A DNA stretch of 64,000 nt from Mesorhizobium mediterraneum (GCF_002284565.1 NZ_NPKI01000050.1:1-64000); one strand, 5' to 3'; positions 26,473 through 36,224 are shown, numbered from the stretch's first letter. The notes: generated by a model not told the origin, from the letters alone. Numbers and translations are program-made.

Positions 26473-26946
26473 TTATACCAAACTGCGAAAATGGACAGCC
26501 CGATCCTCTTTGGCAACCCGACTCACTATGTCGCTAAAATACCTTTCAACACCAAATTCAGGAGTTAGAAATCTCTCTGCGATCTCAGTATAGCACTCAA
26601 TAGATGAAACAACAAATTTGATGTGAAAGTCAAACTGGCCCATTACTTCGTAACACTCGGCAACTTCGGGAATGGCGCACATACGGCGTTCGAAGAAATT
26701 TAATCCATCGCGATTTTGCCTTGAGAGGACTACCTTAGCTAAAACAATCTGGACACTTTGCAGCTTTTCAATCGCTATTTCTGCAATGTAACGACGGATG
26801 ATTCCGTCTTTTTCGAGCTTTTTGACCCTCTGCCAACACGGCGACACAGAAATGCCGACCCTGTCGGCGAGGATCTTAATTGGAAGCCGGCCGTTTTCTT
26901 GGAGCACATCAAGAATCCGGTAATCCATGCGGTCTAGCTTGTTCAT
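26473..26946 (-). CDS. Lrp/AsnC family transcriptional regulator
   Basis: The 157-residue protein has an N-terminal helix-turn-helix (LDRMDYRILDVLQENGRLPI, then ILADRVGISVSPCWQRVKKL) and a C-terminal ligand-sensing domain (VAECYEVMGQFDFHIKFVV). These regulators bind amino acids and often control adjacent transport or catabolic genes. The frame is open upstream to 27282, but the ATG at 26946 starts the family's MNKLDRMD. No obvious target is adjacent; the MFS gene lies about 0.8 kb away on the same strand. Confidence 0.9.
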   Translation of the reverse strand: MNKLDRMDYRILDVLQENGRLPIKILADRVGISVSPCWQRVKKLEKDGIIRRYIAEIAIEKLQSVQIVLAKVVLSRQNRDGLNFFERRMCAIPEVAECYEVMGQFDFHIKFVVSSIECYTEIAERFLTPEFGVERYFSDIVSRVAKEDRAVHFRSLV

Positions 26947-27294
26947 ATCACTTACTCTAACGTACGATAGGATCTTCCTGAACGTTTTTTCCGCAGTGCT
27001 GGCTATGTGGCCGGCAAGCATGCCGCCGCAATCCGTCGCCACCCTGCCACATTTGCCGAATTGTAACAGCCCCTGCAACTCTGGGCTCATGAAAAAGAAA
27101 TGGGATAACGCACTTTCTGTCGGGGCCTGAACATCAGCTTTGATGTTTCCATTGTGCTCTAATCTTACTGAGTCAGAAGGTCGCGGCTGCGGGGGATTCG
27201 CGCTGGTCTCGGATTTGTAGGGTGCTGCTTCGTGATCAGGGAAGCGCCCCGCCATGCCCGACTGGACAGCTGAGTGAAGCATTCGACCGCGTTG
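26947..27294. other. Upstream region of the Lrp-type gene
   Basis: About 350 bases without a supported gene; the long frames here are extensions or shadows. It ends at the IS66 fragment. The Lrp promoter presumably lies within its first 100 bases. Confidence 0.4.
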
Positions 27295-27597
27295 TCACGT
27301 TGTTGGTTCGAATGGGCCGCTATTCTCGCAAGGCACGGCCGGCATCAGTTCCGCAGGCAGCGCCAAAAGACCCTGACGCGCGTACCGTCGCCAGCCCGAA
27401 AGCTGATGCGCAATGAGATCATGACGACGCGCAACATCAACAACCCGCGCACCGGGTTGAAGGCGCTCCGCGACAATCCGCGCCTTCAGGTCATCGGGCC
27501 ATCGTCGGTTTGCAGGACGAGGCTCGACAACTTCGCATCGCCCAACAAATCCCTCGCCATCTGCCATGCCAAATCTCCAGCTCGTGCCGAAAACCAT
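27295..27597 (-). mobile_element. IS66-family accessory protein TnpA fragment
   Basis: The minus strand encodes RRWPDDLKARIVAERLQPGA and VDVARRHDLIAHQLSGWRRY, the helix-turn-helix of IS66-type TnpA, followed by QGLLALPAELMPAV. The C-terminus ends abruptly, and TnpB and TnpC are absent. It is a remnant. Confidence 0.75.
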
Positions 27598-27771
27598 CTG
27601 GCAGAAACCTTAATGTTCAGAAACACGCGGAATCAATGGGGTGTAGGCGGCGCATACGAGAATACGACAGAAGATTTACATAAATCCGGTTAGGCGAAGG
27701 GCTTTTCAGCGACTCTCAAAAAAGGGAAACGGCAGCCCTTCCAGCCACCAGTAGTGCTCTTTCGGACGTAC

Positions 27772-29418
27772 TTACGGACGCGATACGAAGGGGACAGGCT
27801 GCACTTGGCTGTCGGAGGCCGGGCTTGTCGACCGCTCGATAGAAAGTGTGAGATGAGGAGGGCAATCATCGACCTGCAGAGCGGCAAGGCGCTCGCCTAT
27901 CTCTCTGTCAGCCACGGTTAGCCGATGGTTTAGACGAAGATAGTCCGTCCAGGTCGGCGTGCGGAATGTCTCGGTCCACAGCGTTGGCTTCTGAAGATTT
28001 CGCTGCAGCGTCCAATTCCGCGCACCGGCACGGCTCTGAACGCGCCGCCTTTCGCGCATGCAGCGCAGGAAAGCCTCGATATTGGCTTCGGGGATCGAAT
28101 ACTCCACTTTGACCACGATCGGACCACTCCTCGGCCTGAGAGTGAGTACCAATTCTGGTGGAGTGAAGTCGGAAGCGCCTTGATCCGATTCTTCCCAAAG
28201 TCGGATGGGCAAAACCTTTCCCGCTGCTGCAACCAGCAGCAGTGCCACTGCAGCACCTTCCAAAGCCCACGTGATTGAATAGTTCTGCGCCACAGTACCC
28301 CAGACCCAACTGCCGGCTGCCATCCCGCCGTAGGTCAAAGCGTAGTAGATCGATAGAGTACGACCAACGACCCACCTGGGGCTTGCCAGCTGCACACACA
28401 CGTCGGTTCCGGCCCAGGTCATAACCCAGCCTGCGCCACCGATTGCGAGCGCGATCGCCGCGACAGTCACCGATGAGGTGAGAGCCAGCAAAAGGCAACA
28501 CGTTGCGCAGGCCACGGACGCGAGCGCAATCAACCGTTCTTGCGAAATGATGCGTCTCAAGTAGCCATTGCTGATGCCGGCGACAAAGGCGCCAGCGCCG
28601 AAGCCGGCCAACAGGACGCCGTAAACAATTGGCCCGCCCGCCAGCTGGTCGCGAACCAGGAGGGGGAGCAGAGCAAGGATCGAGATGCTTGACAGCCCGA
28701 AGAGGGTTGCACGCACAATCGCCACTCTGATCTCCGACGAGATCGCTGTGAAGCGCATGCCATCATGAATGGCAGTTGTCATACGCTCGCGGGGAAGAGG
28801 CGAAGAGCGAACCTGCCATTTGGAGCGCAGGACAGCGCTCAATGGGACCAGGTCGCTCAGCGCCGCAAAGGCGAAAGCCGTGAGAGGTCCCAGCAAGGCC
28901 AAAATCACACCGCCCAGCGCCGGTCCTATGCTTCGAACAATGTTGTAACCCACCGACATCAGCGTCACTGCAGCGGGTACATCGCGCTTTTCCAGGATGT
29001 CACCGACGGAAGCGTGCCAGGCTGGATCATTTAAGGCAAAACCGCATCCGGCCATGAAACCCAGTCCCAGGATCAACCATGGACTTACAAAGCCCAGCCC
29101 CACAGAAAAAGCCAGCGTCATGGACGCCAGTGCGATCAGGCAGTGTCCGGCAAGCATCACCCCGCGACGGCTGAAGCTGTCAGCAATTGCTCCAGCAAGG
29201 ATCGACAAGAAGAAGGCCGGCAGGGTCGACGCAGCCTGAACGAGCGCGACCATCAGATCAGAGGCTGAAGTCGTGGCCATGAGCCAGCTGATACCCACGC
29301 TCTGGACGAGCCAGCCGAGGCTGGAAATCTGTGTGGCTGTCCAGATCGAACGAAAGACCGGGTTCTGAAGAGGGATCAGAGTGGTTGCCACGAAGGGCGG
29401 GGAATCTTCACGCCGCAT
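27772..29418 (-). CDS. MFS transporter (EntS/MFS_3 type) with C-terminal monooxygenase-like domain
   Basis: The 548-residue protein has about twelve membrane segments in residues 15-405, with major-facilitator loop features (AGAIADSFSRRGVMLAGH; GVLLAGFGAGAFVAG). A cytoplasmic extension of about 115 residues follows (VKVEYSIPEANIEAFLRCMR, NWTLQRNLQKP, HRLTVADREIGERLAAL), which resembles the dimeric alpha-beta barrel attached to many MFS_3 exporters. It probably exports a small molecule; the substrate is unknown. It is transcribed away from the MmgE/PrpD gene cluster. Confidence 0.85.
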   Translation of the reverse strand: MRREDSPPFVATTLIPLQNPVFRSIWTATQISSLGWLVQSVGISWLMATTSASDLMVALVQAASTLPAFFLSILAGAIADSFSRRGVMLAGHCLIALASMTLAFSVGLGFVSPWLILGLGFMAGCGFALNDPAWHASVGDILEKRDVPAAVTLMSVGYNIVRSIGPALGGVILALLGPLTAFAFAALSDLVPLSAVLRSKWQVRSSPLPRERMTTAIHDGMRFTAISSEIRVAIVRATLFGLSSISILALLPLLVRDQLAGGPIVYGVLLAGFGAGAFVAGISNGYLRRIISQERLIALASVACATCCLLLALTSSVTVAAIALAIGGAGWVMTWAGTDVCVQLASPRWVVGRTLSIYYALTYGGMAAGSWVWGTVAQNYSITWALEGAAVALLLVAAAGKVLPIRLWEESDQGASDFTPPELVLTLRPRSGPIVVKVEYSIPEANIEAFLRCMRERRRVQSRAGARNWTLQRNLQKPTLWTETFRTPTWTDYLRLNHRLTVADREIGERLAALQVDDCPPHLTLSIERSTSPASDSQVQPVPFVSRP

Positions 29419-30146
29419 AACTTGTCACCTTCAACTAAATAGTTCGTTAGCTCACCTGCTAACGACGAGGGGCCTCAGCGCAGCCGCGTCACGACCGAGT
29501 TCCGATATCGAGCTCTCAACAAGGAGATGTTCGCATCACCATGCTGGTGCGCGATGAGCGCTAGTTAGACGTCAGATGGTGGGATTGCGCAGCCCGATCG
29601 GGTGCGGTCAAGTCTACCCTGCGACGCTGAGGTTGGATGGTGCTATCGCCCCGAGGATAGGCTTGTCAAACTGCTGGGAGCAAGCCAACTCCGGGCGACG
29701 GACATGGGCTTTTTCAACACCGTCATGCCCGAGGACGGCGATGTCACGTTGTCTGCATATAAACGCGTTGGGCGTTGTCACGTTGTTTGAAATGCGGCCG
29801 CGTGAGGCCGACACCGCGCTTTTCAGGCAGGCCGTGCACTCACGGCTTCCCACGTGGCCATGGCCTGGCGTCGATGGGTTCGAATTTGTGCTGCCGAGCG
29901 ATTGGTCTGCGATGGGACGAAGAGGTTTAGGACTGCGGGGAGATCGACACGAAATGTAGCAATGAGCCGACAGACCGAAAGCCTGTTGCGCTCGCTCCCG
30001 TTTTCGGAATGCCAGGTGAGAATTATCCGTCCGGTTGTTCAAGCCTTTGGCGGCGGTAGAGCGGATCACGAACAATCTTCGACATGCGCGTCGCATCGCA
30101 GATTTTCCGTCAGCCTTCAGTTAACGTTACGGTGCCGCGGCGAGGA
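29419..30146. other. Intergenic region with repeat A and an unassigned remnant
   Basis: No intact gene. A 113-base repeat occupies 29770-29882. Just before it, 29620-29760 reads on the plus strand WCYRPEDRLVKLLGASQLR and MGFFNTVMPEDGDVTL; I do not recognise it and it has no start or frame support. The rest shows nothing. Confidence 0.4.
29770..29882 (+). repeat. Repeat A, copy 1
   Basis: A stretch of about 113 bases beginning GGGCGTTGTCACGTTGTTTG occurs again at 34800-34912 in the same orientation with only a few differences, one being a single-base length change. The first bases resemble the terminal repeat of the IS6-family element at 47095 (TGTCACGTTGTTT), so this is probably an insertion-sequence end left behind. 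Confidence 0.8.
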
Positions 30147-31505
30147 TCAGCGATCGAGTGGCGCAACGATCACGCCAATCAGACGGCTCAGCCCTTTACT
30201 GTCCAATCTATCGAATGATAACGCCATCGCCTCCATCTCGTCGGCCCGGCCCTTGCCGATCAAACCGGTGGTGAAATTGACGTATTTGCTGTGGAACTCT
30301 TCCGCGCTCATGGGATTGTCGCGATCGCCTTTCGGCGTGCGCGGCTCCGACATGATTTCTCGGCCGTCCTTGAGGTAAAGCGTCACGTCGGCCCAGCGCT
30401 TCCCGACGCTGATGCGAGTGTAGTGCTCGGTTTGGACAAGCTCGGTGGCATTGGAAATGCGCCGGATCTCTTCATCCTGCAGAATCTCCGGCAAGAGTTC
30501 CTGGGGGCCTATTTTGCCACGCACGATCATCGTCGCAACGGGGAACGCGATCGAATAGCTCATTTCGTCCAGCGTCTTCGGGTTGTGACCGGCAAGCCGA
30601 ACGGCATAATGGAACGTCTGAATTCGGACGCGCGAGACATCCTCGCTGGAAAGGCTGTTGTCATGCATCAGGTCGCGCGCGGCATCGATCGATGGATGCG
30701 CCCAGCGACAGACCGGATAGGGTTTGTACGAGGTATCTTCAGCGACACGCCAAGCCTGTCCGAGATCGCGCCACCAGGGCTCGGCGACGGCCCCCTCGAC
30801 GGTGATCGCCGGTGCGCCAGTAAAGCCGAGTTCGGCCAAATAGGCAGCCGTGAGGCCTGAGGGAGCACCCCAGCCGACGCCGTCGCGCAGCATGGTCGGG
30901 AAGTCGATGCAGCGCATCATTTGGCTGCGGGGACCGTGATATTCTGCGATGCCCGCCGCATGACGCGTCTGTTCCTGGCTAAGCCCCAGCAGTCGGGATA
31001 CACCCGCCGCCACGCCGACCGCCGTCCACGCCCCTGAAGTATGGTAGTCGGAGACGGTGCCGTGAAGCGTCAGGCCGGCGCGGTAGGCAACCTCATAGGC
31101 GACGACCAGCGCAACCATGAATTCGCTGCCCGAGATTGCAGAGCCCGAAGCCCTGAGCGAATCGGCAACGGCGAGCAGCGCAGGAAACACCGCCGAACCG
31201 GCGTGACCCTTGCAAGAACTGTTGTTGTCATGGCCATCGATCGAATCGACGGTGAAGGCGCCGGCAAAGGCCGCCCCCGCCGGGCTGACCGGCCGCCCGT
31301 CGAAAATCATCCGGGCCGCGCCGACTTCAGGCGACGAGCGCCATAGGCGATCGGCGATCTTCCTGGTGATCAACGAGATCTCCGTGGTTGCGCCCACCAC
31401 CGCGACGCCGAGCGTGTCTGCAAAACTACGCCTGAGGATGGCACGGACCTCTTCGGGGATGGCGTCGTAGGTCAGGCCGCCGGTAAATTCGGAAAAGGTG
31501 GTCAT
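30147..31505 (-). CDS. MmgE/PrpD family protein
   Basis: The 452-residue protein belongs to the family of 2-methylcitrate dehydratase and iminodisuccinate epimerase relatives. Visible parts are the N-terminal ILRRSFADTLGVAVVGA helix, HDNNSSCKGHAGSAVFPALL near residue 90 (the His/Lys region), and KPYPVCRWAHPSIDAARDL near 265. The start is the MTTFSEF ATG, five codons into the open frame. It is not beside prpB or prpC, so propionate catabolism is not indicated; the substrate is unknown. It lies between the MFS gene and the aminotransferase operon on the same strand. Confidence 0.85.
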   Translation of the reverse strand: MTTFSEFTGGLTYDAIPEEVRAILRRSFADTLGVAVVGATTEISLITRKIADRLWRSSPEVGAARMIFDGRPVSPAGAAFAGAFTVDSIDGHDNNSSCKGHAGSAVFPALLAVADSLRASGSAISGSEFMVALVVAYEVAYRAGLTLHGTVSDYHTSGAWTAVGVAAGVSRLLGLSQEQTRHAAGIAEYHGPRSQMMRCIDFPTMLRDGVGWGAPSGLTAAYLAELGFTGAPAITVEGAVAEPWWRDLGQAWRVAEDTSYKPYPVCRWAHPSIDAARDLMHDNSLSSEDVSRVRIQTFHYAVRLAGHNPKTLDEMSYSIAFPVATMIVRGKIGPQELLPEILQDEEIRRISNATELVQTEHYTRISVGKRWADVTLYLKDGREIMSEPRTPKGDRDNPMSAEEFHSKYVNFTTGLIGKGRADEMEAMALSFDRLDSKGLSRLIGVIVAPLDR

Positions 31506-31904
31506 GTTGAAACCTCTCACGAGTTAATTCGATAGGCGCTGCCTGACGGTTCGCCGGCAGTTAGTTCAAGGAACGTCGCTATGGGCCCTGACTGTCAAGG
31601 CCCGCCTTCTGGATAACGATAATCGGACTGCATCGTCCAACTCTTGACCGCGCTTTCCCTGAGCTGCGAAACCCCATCAGCAGCCCGGCGACATCGCCGC
31701 TCCGCACCGCGCGCTTGTACTTTTTCGGTTGTTTCGCGACAGCGAAGTGATCAGCCAGGTCAATCGGGTCGATTCCATCGAAACGAAAATAGCATCAAGA
31801 GAATCGAAAATTGCATCAGGATCGGTGAAGATGACGGTCCGTACTTGGTTTGGTAAGCTGCTGTAGCATTGTCGTCTCCAGAGGAGGTGAACAACTCCAC
31901 TCTG
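31506..31904. other. Intergenic region with a 21-bp-spaced direct repeat
   Basis: About 400 bases without a gene. CGAAAATAGCATCA at 31784-31797 and CGAAAATTGCATCA at 31805-31818 repeat with one difference and a period of 21 bases, two helical turns, as expected for a protein-binding site. The region is the upstream side of the MmgE/PrpD gene and the downstream side of the aminotransferase. Confidence 0.45.
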
Positions 31905-33215
31905 TCAAGGAGTAGGCGCTATCAACCCACCCCTGGGCCGACTGTCGCCACTGCGGTCCACAGCCTTGTTCGTTCGTTCGGGGCAAAAAGCAGTCCTGAT
32001 GGTGGAAACAAGCACATTTATTCCGGCGACCAATTCTTCATCCGAGACCGTCAGCGGCGGCATTATCTTTATCACCTCGTCGGATGGCCCGCATAGCTCC
32101 ACAATGAGTTTCTGCTTGTAGGCTTCCGCTTTCACCTGAGCAGCCAACTTGCTGTCGATGACGTCAAGCCCAAGCATCAAGCCTCTCCCTTTCACGTGGT
32201 AGCCGAAAGGGATGGCGAATTCAGACAAGATCTTATTGGCAATCCTGCCTTTGCGACCGATCTCATGCTCAAAGTGCTGATCGCACCAATACTCTCTAAG
32301 AGCAGCCGTAGCAGTGACGAACCCATGGTTATTCCCGCGGAACGTTCCATTGTGTTCACCAGGGTGCCAAAGGTCGACGTAGGGAGCCAGTAAGACAAGA
32401 GACATTGGAAGCCCGAACCCCGAAATTGACTTCGCCATTAGCACCATGTCGGGACAAATATCGAAAGCCTCGAACGCAAAAAATGGTCCTGTGCGACCAC
32501 AGCCTGTTTGAATTTCATCGACGATTAGGATCGCACCATGGTGTCGGGCAACCTGCTCGATGTCTTTGACCCAGCGGCGCGTCGGCACATTGATCCCTCC
32601 TTCGCCCTGCACGACCTCGAGGATGATTGCTGCGGGTTTGTCTATTCCGCCGGATGGATCGCTCAGCAGCTTCCGAAGCGATTCGGCCGTATCGCAGCTT
32701 GGGCCTAGATAGCCATCGTACATCGCGCGATGAACGCCGTGGAGCATGGAAGCGGACGCCCGTCGGTGATAAGAATTTCCCGTGAGGGCTAGCGCACCGA
32801 GCGAACAGCCATGAAAAGCGTTCGTAAAGGCGACAATGTTGGTGCGACCGGTAACCTTGCGTGCGAGCTTGACCGCAGCCTCGACAGCATTGGCACCAGT
32901 GGGGCCGGGGAACTGAATGCGATAGTCAAGCGATCTCGGGCGCAAAATCAAGTCTTCGAATGTGTCGAGAAACTCCTGTTTGGCTCCCGTTCGGAGGTCA
33001 AGCCCGAGAGCGATGCCGTCTCTAGCGATATAGTCTTGTAGGGCAGACTGCATAACTGGGCCATTATGTCCGTAGTTTAACGATCCGCAGCCGGCTAAAA
33101 AGTCGAGGTATTTGTCACCGGTTTGGGCAATCAGGTAACTGCCCTTGGCTTCTGTGAACATTGCTGGGTAAGAGCGACAGTAGCTCCGAACTTCCGATTC
33201 ACTGTCTTTCTCCAT
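31905..33215 (-). CDS. Diaminobutyrate--2-oxoglutarate transaminase-type class III aminotransferase
   Basis: The 436-residue PLP enzyme most resembles EctB and RhbA proteins, which make L-2,4-diaminobutyrate from aspartate semialdehyde. Signatures are SYCRSYPAMFTEAKGSYLI, LDFLAGCGSLNYGHNGPVMQ, FPGPTGANAVEAAVKLARKV and FTNAFHGCSLGALALTGN. The PLP aspartate and arginine motif is DEIQTGCGRTG and the lysine lies in MAKSISGFG. It starts at the MEKDSESE ATG, 36 bases after the upstream methyltransferase gene, so the two form an operon. Ectoine or rhizobactin partners (ectA, ectC, rhbB) are absent. Confidence 0.85.
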   Translation of the reverse strand: MEKDSESEVRSYCRSYPAMFTEAKGSYLIAQTGDKYLDFLAGCGSLNYGHNGPVMQSALQDYIARDGIALGLDLRTGAKQEFLDTFEDLILRPRSLDYRIQFPGPTGANAVEAAVKLARKVTGRTNIVAFTNAFHGCSLGALALTGNSYHRRASASMLHGVHRAMYDGYLGPSCDTAESLRKLLSDPSGGIDKPAAIILEVVQGEGGINVPTRRWVKDIEQVARHHGAILIVDEIQTGCGRTGPFFAFEAFDICPDMVLMAKSISGFGLPMSLVLLAPYVDLWHPGEHNGTFRGNNHGFVTATAALREYWCDQHFEHEIGRKGRIANKILSEFAIPFGYHVKGRGLMLGLDVIDSKLAAQVKAEAYKQKLIVELCGPSDEVIKIMPPLTVSDEELVAGINVLVSTIRTAFCPERTNKAVDRSGDSRPRGGLIAPTP

Positions 33216-33251
33216 CCGACGTCTCCGTGTTAGGTTATGAGCCAAAATCCG

Positions 33252-34343
33252 TCACTCGCTCGAAAGTTGAAACAAGATTACGGCATATCGCTGGTCCGAA
33301 TCGGTCCAGTACTTTACTTGCCAAAAATCGTGATTGCCGAACATATCATTAAAAGCATTAATCTCAACTTTTCTCATGATCTCTGTCCGAATCAACTCGC
33401 CTTTTTCAAGCTGAAAGGAGAAGTTCAACTTGTGGAGATTGATTAATTGATCCTGCATAGCCTCCAAGTGGCTCTCCATGCGATGCAGCGATTTATTATG
33501 AAATGCCACATGTCGAAACTGGAATAGATCAAAGTCTCCACTGAAACGCCAGTTCAAATGTCGTAGAACACATAAGTTGGTCAGAATAGCGGTTTGATTG
33601 TTGTATGCGGCCTCTAGGATTTCCGTTTCTTTGTCCAAATCTATCCCGACCAAAAAATAGTCGCCGGAAGACAAGGCCGAGCGAGCCGATAGGAGAAGAT
33701 TATCCAACTCGTCGTCGTGCATGTTCCCGATTGTGCTGCCGAGGCAAAATAAAAGCTTTGGACTAGCGAGGCTCTTGATTTCTGCGAGTCCGGTCTGGTA
33801 AGTCCCGACGATTCCCAAGAAGTTCAAATCCGACGACACTGAGAGAATGTTTTCGGCCGCTCTCTCCAAAATCGAGCGATTGATGTCAACGGCGGCGTAA
33901 GAGGTCAGGCCATGCGTCCCCACATAAGCATCAATCAGCAGAGTTGTTTTCTCGGCGTTCCCAGACCCTAGCTCAATGAGAGAGACAGGACCTGTAATTC
34001 CGGCAATAGTCTTTGCGTACTCGCCCAGTATCCCTCTTTCTGTTCTGAACAAGTAATATGTTTTCTCGTCGCAGAGTCGCTCAAATAACAGTGATCCTGT
34101 ATCGTCGTAGTAATAGATGGAGTTGATGGTGCGCGGCGATTCCGACAGGGACGCCACCAATAGATCGCCATTGAATAACGTTTCAGCAGGAACGTCCGCG
34201 CCGATGATCTCATATTTATTGCCTATGGCCATTGCGGCTGTGCCGGGACGGTGTCGCACCATTGGGATAGCTCCATCAAATAACGGCGTACTGGTTGGCG
34301 GCTCGCGCCGTTTCACGAAGAGGAGCTTCAAAGTTCGTGCCAA
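33252..34343 (-). CDS. EgtD-like histidine/amino-acid N-methyltransferase
   Basis: The 363-residue protein belongs to the SAM-dependent family of EgtD, which trimethylates the alpha-amino group of histidine in ergothioneine synthesis. It shows INSIYYYDDTGSLLFERLCD near residue 72, the SAM motif SLIELGSGNAEKTTLLIDA near 118, and FCLGSTIGNMHDDELDNLL near 182. No egtB, egtC or egtE is near, and it is co-transcribed with a diaminobutyrate-type aminotransferase. The acceptor may therefore be another amino acid. The first 25 residues are poorly conserved, so a later start is possible. Confidence 0.85.
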   Translation of the reverse strand: MARTLKLLFVKRREPPTSTPLFDGAIPMVRHRPGTAAMAIGNKYEIIGADVPAETLFNGDLLVASLSESPRTINSIYYYDDTGSLLFERLCDEKTYYLFRTERGILGEYAKTIAGITGPVSLIELGSGNAEKTTLLIDAYVGTHGLTSYAAVDINRSILERAAENILSVSSDLNFLGIVGTYQTGLAEIKSLASPKLLFCLGSTIGNMHDDELDNLLLSARSALSSGDYFLVGIDLDKETEILEAAYNNQTAILTNLCVLRHLNWRFSGDFDLFQFRHVAFHNKSLHRMESHLEAMQDQLINLHKLNFSFQLEKGELIRTEIMRKVEINAFNDMFGNHDFWQVKYWTDSDQRYAVILFQLSSE

Positions 34344-34589
34344 TTGCGCCGATGGAGCGTTAGAAATTAGTTTCTGAGTTTTTTCAATGACTTAAACGGG
34401 AGTGTAGTAGTCAGCCAGGCCAAAACCATTGTGTCGCGGAGTCGACAAACCCGACAGTAGGTGTCGGTGCCCGGCGTGCTCTCAAGAATGGTGATGGGAT
34501 TTACCAACAGCACTGACCTTACCTAACCTGACATCGTAAAGTTATCGACAGGCTGGCACAGCGATGGCCAGCGAAGTTATACCAAGAGT
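34344..34589. other. Upstream region of the methyltransferase operon
   Basis: No gene or clear promoter is seen in these 250 bases. It is AT-richer than its neighbours and should hold the promoter for the minus-strand methyltransferase-aminotransferase operon. Confidence 0.35.
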
Positions 34590-34799
34590 CATCGGGACTC
34601 TACCGATGTGCGCCCATTCCCGCATTCCGATCGACGTGATGGTTTCGGGCGGGGCGAGGAGTTTCTGCCAAGCCTCGCAAGCGGCATCGATGATGGCCTG
34701 GGTAGCTGTCGAAGACGCGGTTTGAGAGCCAGTGCAGGTATTGCCAGACGTTCTCGACCGGATTCAGCTCCGGCGCCCGCGACGGCAGGAAGATCGGCG
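34590..34799 (-). mobile_element. IS630-family transposase C-terminal fragment
   Basis: The minus strand reads PIFLPSRAPELNPVENVWQY and LHWLSNRVFDSYPG, then after a frameshift EAWQKLLAPPETITSIGMRE and WAHIG. This is the C-terminal end of an IS630 transposase. Upstream it is cut at 34800 by repeat A. It is a different IS630 type from the fragment at 510-622. Confidence 0.75.
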
Positions 34800-34912
34800 T
34801 GGGCGTTGTCACGTTGTTTGAAATGCGGCCGCGTGAGGCCGACACCGCGCTTTCAGGCAGGCCGTGCACTCACGGCTTTCCACGTGGCCGTGGCCTGGTG
34901 TCGATGGCTTCC
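34800..34912 (+). repeat. Repeat A, copy 2
   Basis: This second copy of the 113-base repeat at 29770 interrupts an IS630 transposase remnant, which shows that the repeat arrived by insertion. Both copies share the same left end (GGGCGTTGTCACG) but have different flanks. Confidence 0.8.
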
Positions 34913-35416
<504 letters not shown>

Positions 35417-35472
35417 GCCCCTGGAAGCGATCAGCATTTTCCAACGGCAATACGGTGGTGCCGAGAAAAGGC

Positions 35473-35677
35473 ATGAGCCGTACTGACGTCGAAAATGCGC
35501 TATTCCAAAGGCGTGCGGCAGATGACGATGCACGTGCGACCTTTTGCGATCGGTGGGATCAATAACCGGGGGCAGCTTCTTGATGACGGTGTCATCGATG
35601 TCGCCAGAGCTGTCTACCAAGCCTTTTCAAGAACAACTCGCAGGACCCATGGGATCAATCCCACAACAGAATCCTGA
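35473..35677 (+). pseudogene. N-terminal fragment of a group II PLP decarboxylase
   Basis: From ATG 35473 one frame gives FQRRADDDARATFCDRW and a second gives NNRGQLLDDGVIDVARAVYQ. Joined, these parallel residues 38-70 of the intact decarboxylase at 43969 (DADPRSTFPDRWLNDRG and LLLDDGTFEVAKAAHLAF). A frameshift near 35560 and loss of everything after about 65 residues make this a dead relic of a paralogue. Confidence 0.55.
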
Positions 35678-35703
35678 TTACCTCATAGTGAAGGACCGCT
35701 GAA

Positions 35704-35950
35704 ATGAGACTAAGTGAATACGTAGAGTACCATGTCACCGGTTTGGCCTCCCTCGTGAGCGCCGGCGAAAGTGACGCGCGTGGAACTGACGAGCTTGGCC
35801 CGCGAGGCGCACGACGAGGTCAACCCGCGCATCAACGCCGTGATCGAGTTCTACGAAGATGCTGAGACCGTTGCCGGCGCGGACGCCGGTCCGTTCAACG
35901 GCGTGCCATTCCTTCGCAAGAGCGAGCGCAGCGGACATTTGGGGCCGTGA
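35704..35950 (+). pseudogene. Amidase N-terminal fragment
   Basis: MRLSEYVEYHVTGLASLVSA, then in the next frame VTRVELTSLAREAHDEVNPR, INAVIEFYEDAET and GPFNGVPFLRKSE, match the first 80 residues of amidase-signature enzymes, ending near the catalytic lysine. A frameshift occurs near 35772, and no Ser-Gly-Gly-Ser core follows. Sequence quality is good enough to place the family but the gene is clearly broken. Confidence 0.6.
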
Positions 35951-36224
35951 GCAGCGGAAGCGCAGAAAACGCCATCAGATGGCTCGCCGGAGCGAATTTC
36001 CAAACGGTCTCTAATGCATTCATTGGCCCTTCGCATTTGTTCAACGCTGTCCAAAGCCGGGATATTGTCCTTCCGACGGCGGTCGTGACCGCAGATGGCA
36101 GGGTCTACTGACCAACGCAGAAGCCGAAGTCGATCGAATTGGGCCGGCGCACTTGTTGGTGAGGTCCGTACTGTGCACTCCTCATGAATACTACTAACAA
36201 CCCGAACTTGCAAAGGTCCACCGC
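35951..36224. other. Unassigned stretch before the NylB-like gene
   Basis: A plus-strand open stretch from 35947 to a stop at 36110 reads AENAIRWLAGANFQTVSNAF and SHLFNAVQSRDIVLPTA. It looks protein-like but I do not recognise it, and it may be another gene remnant. The last 100 bases probably carry the promoter of the next gene. Confidence 0.35.
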
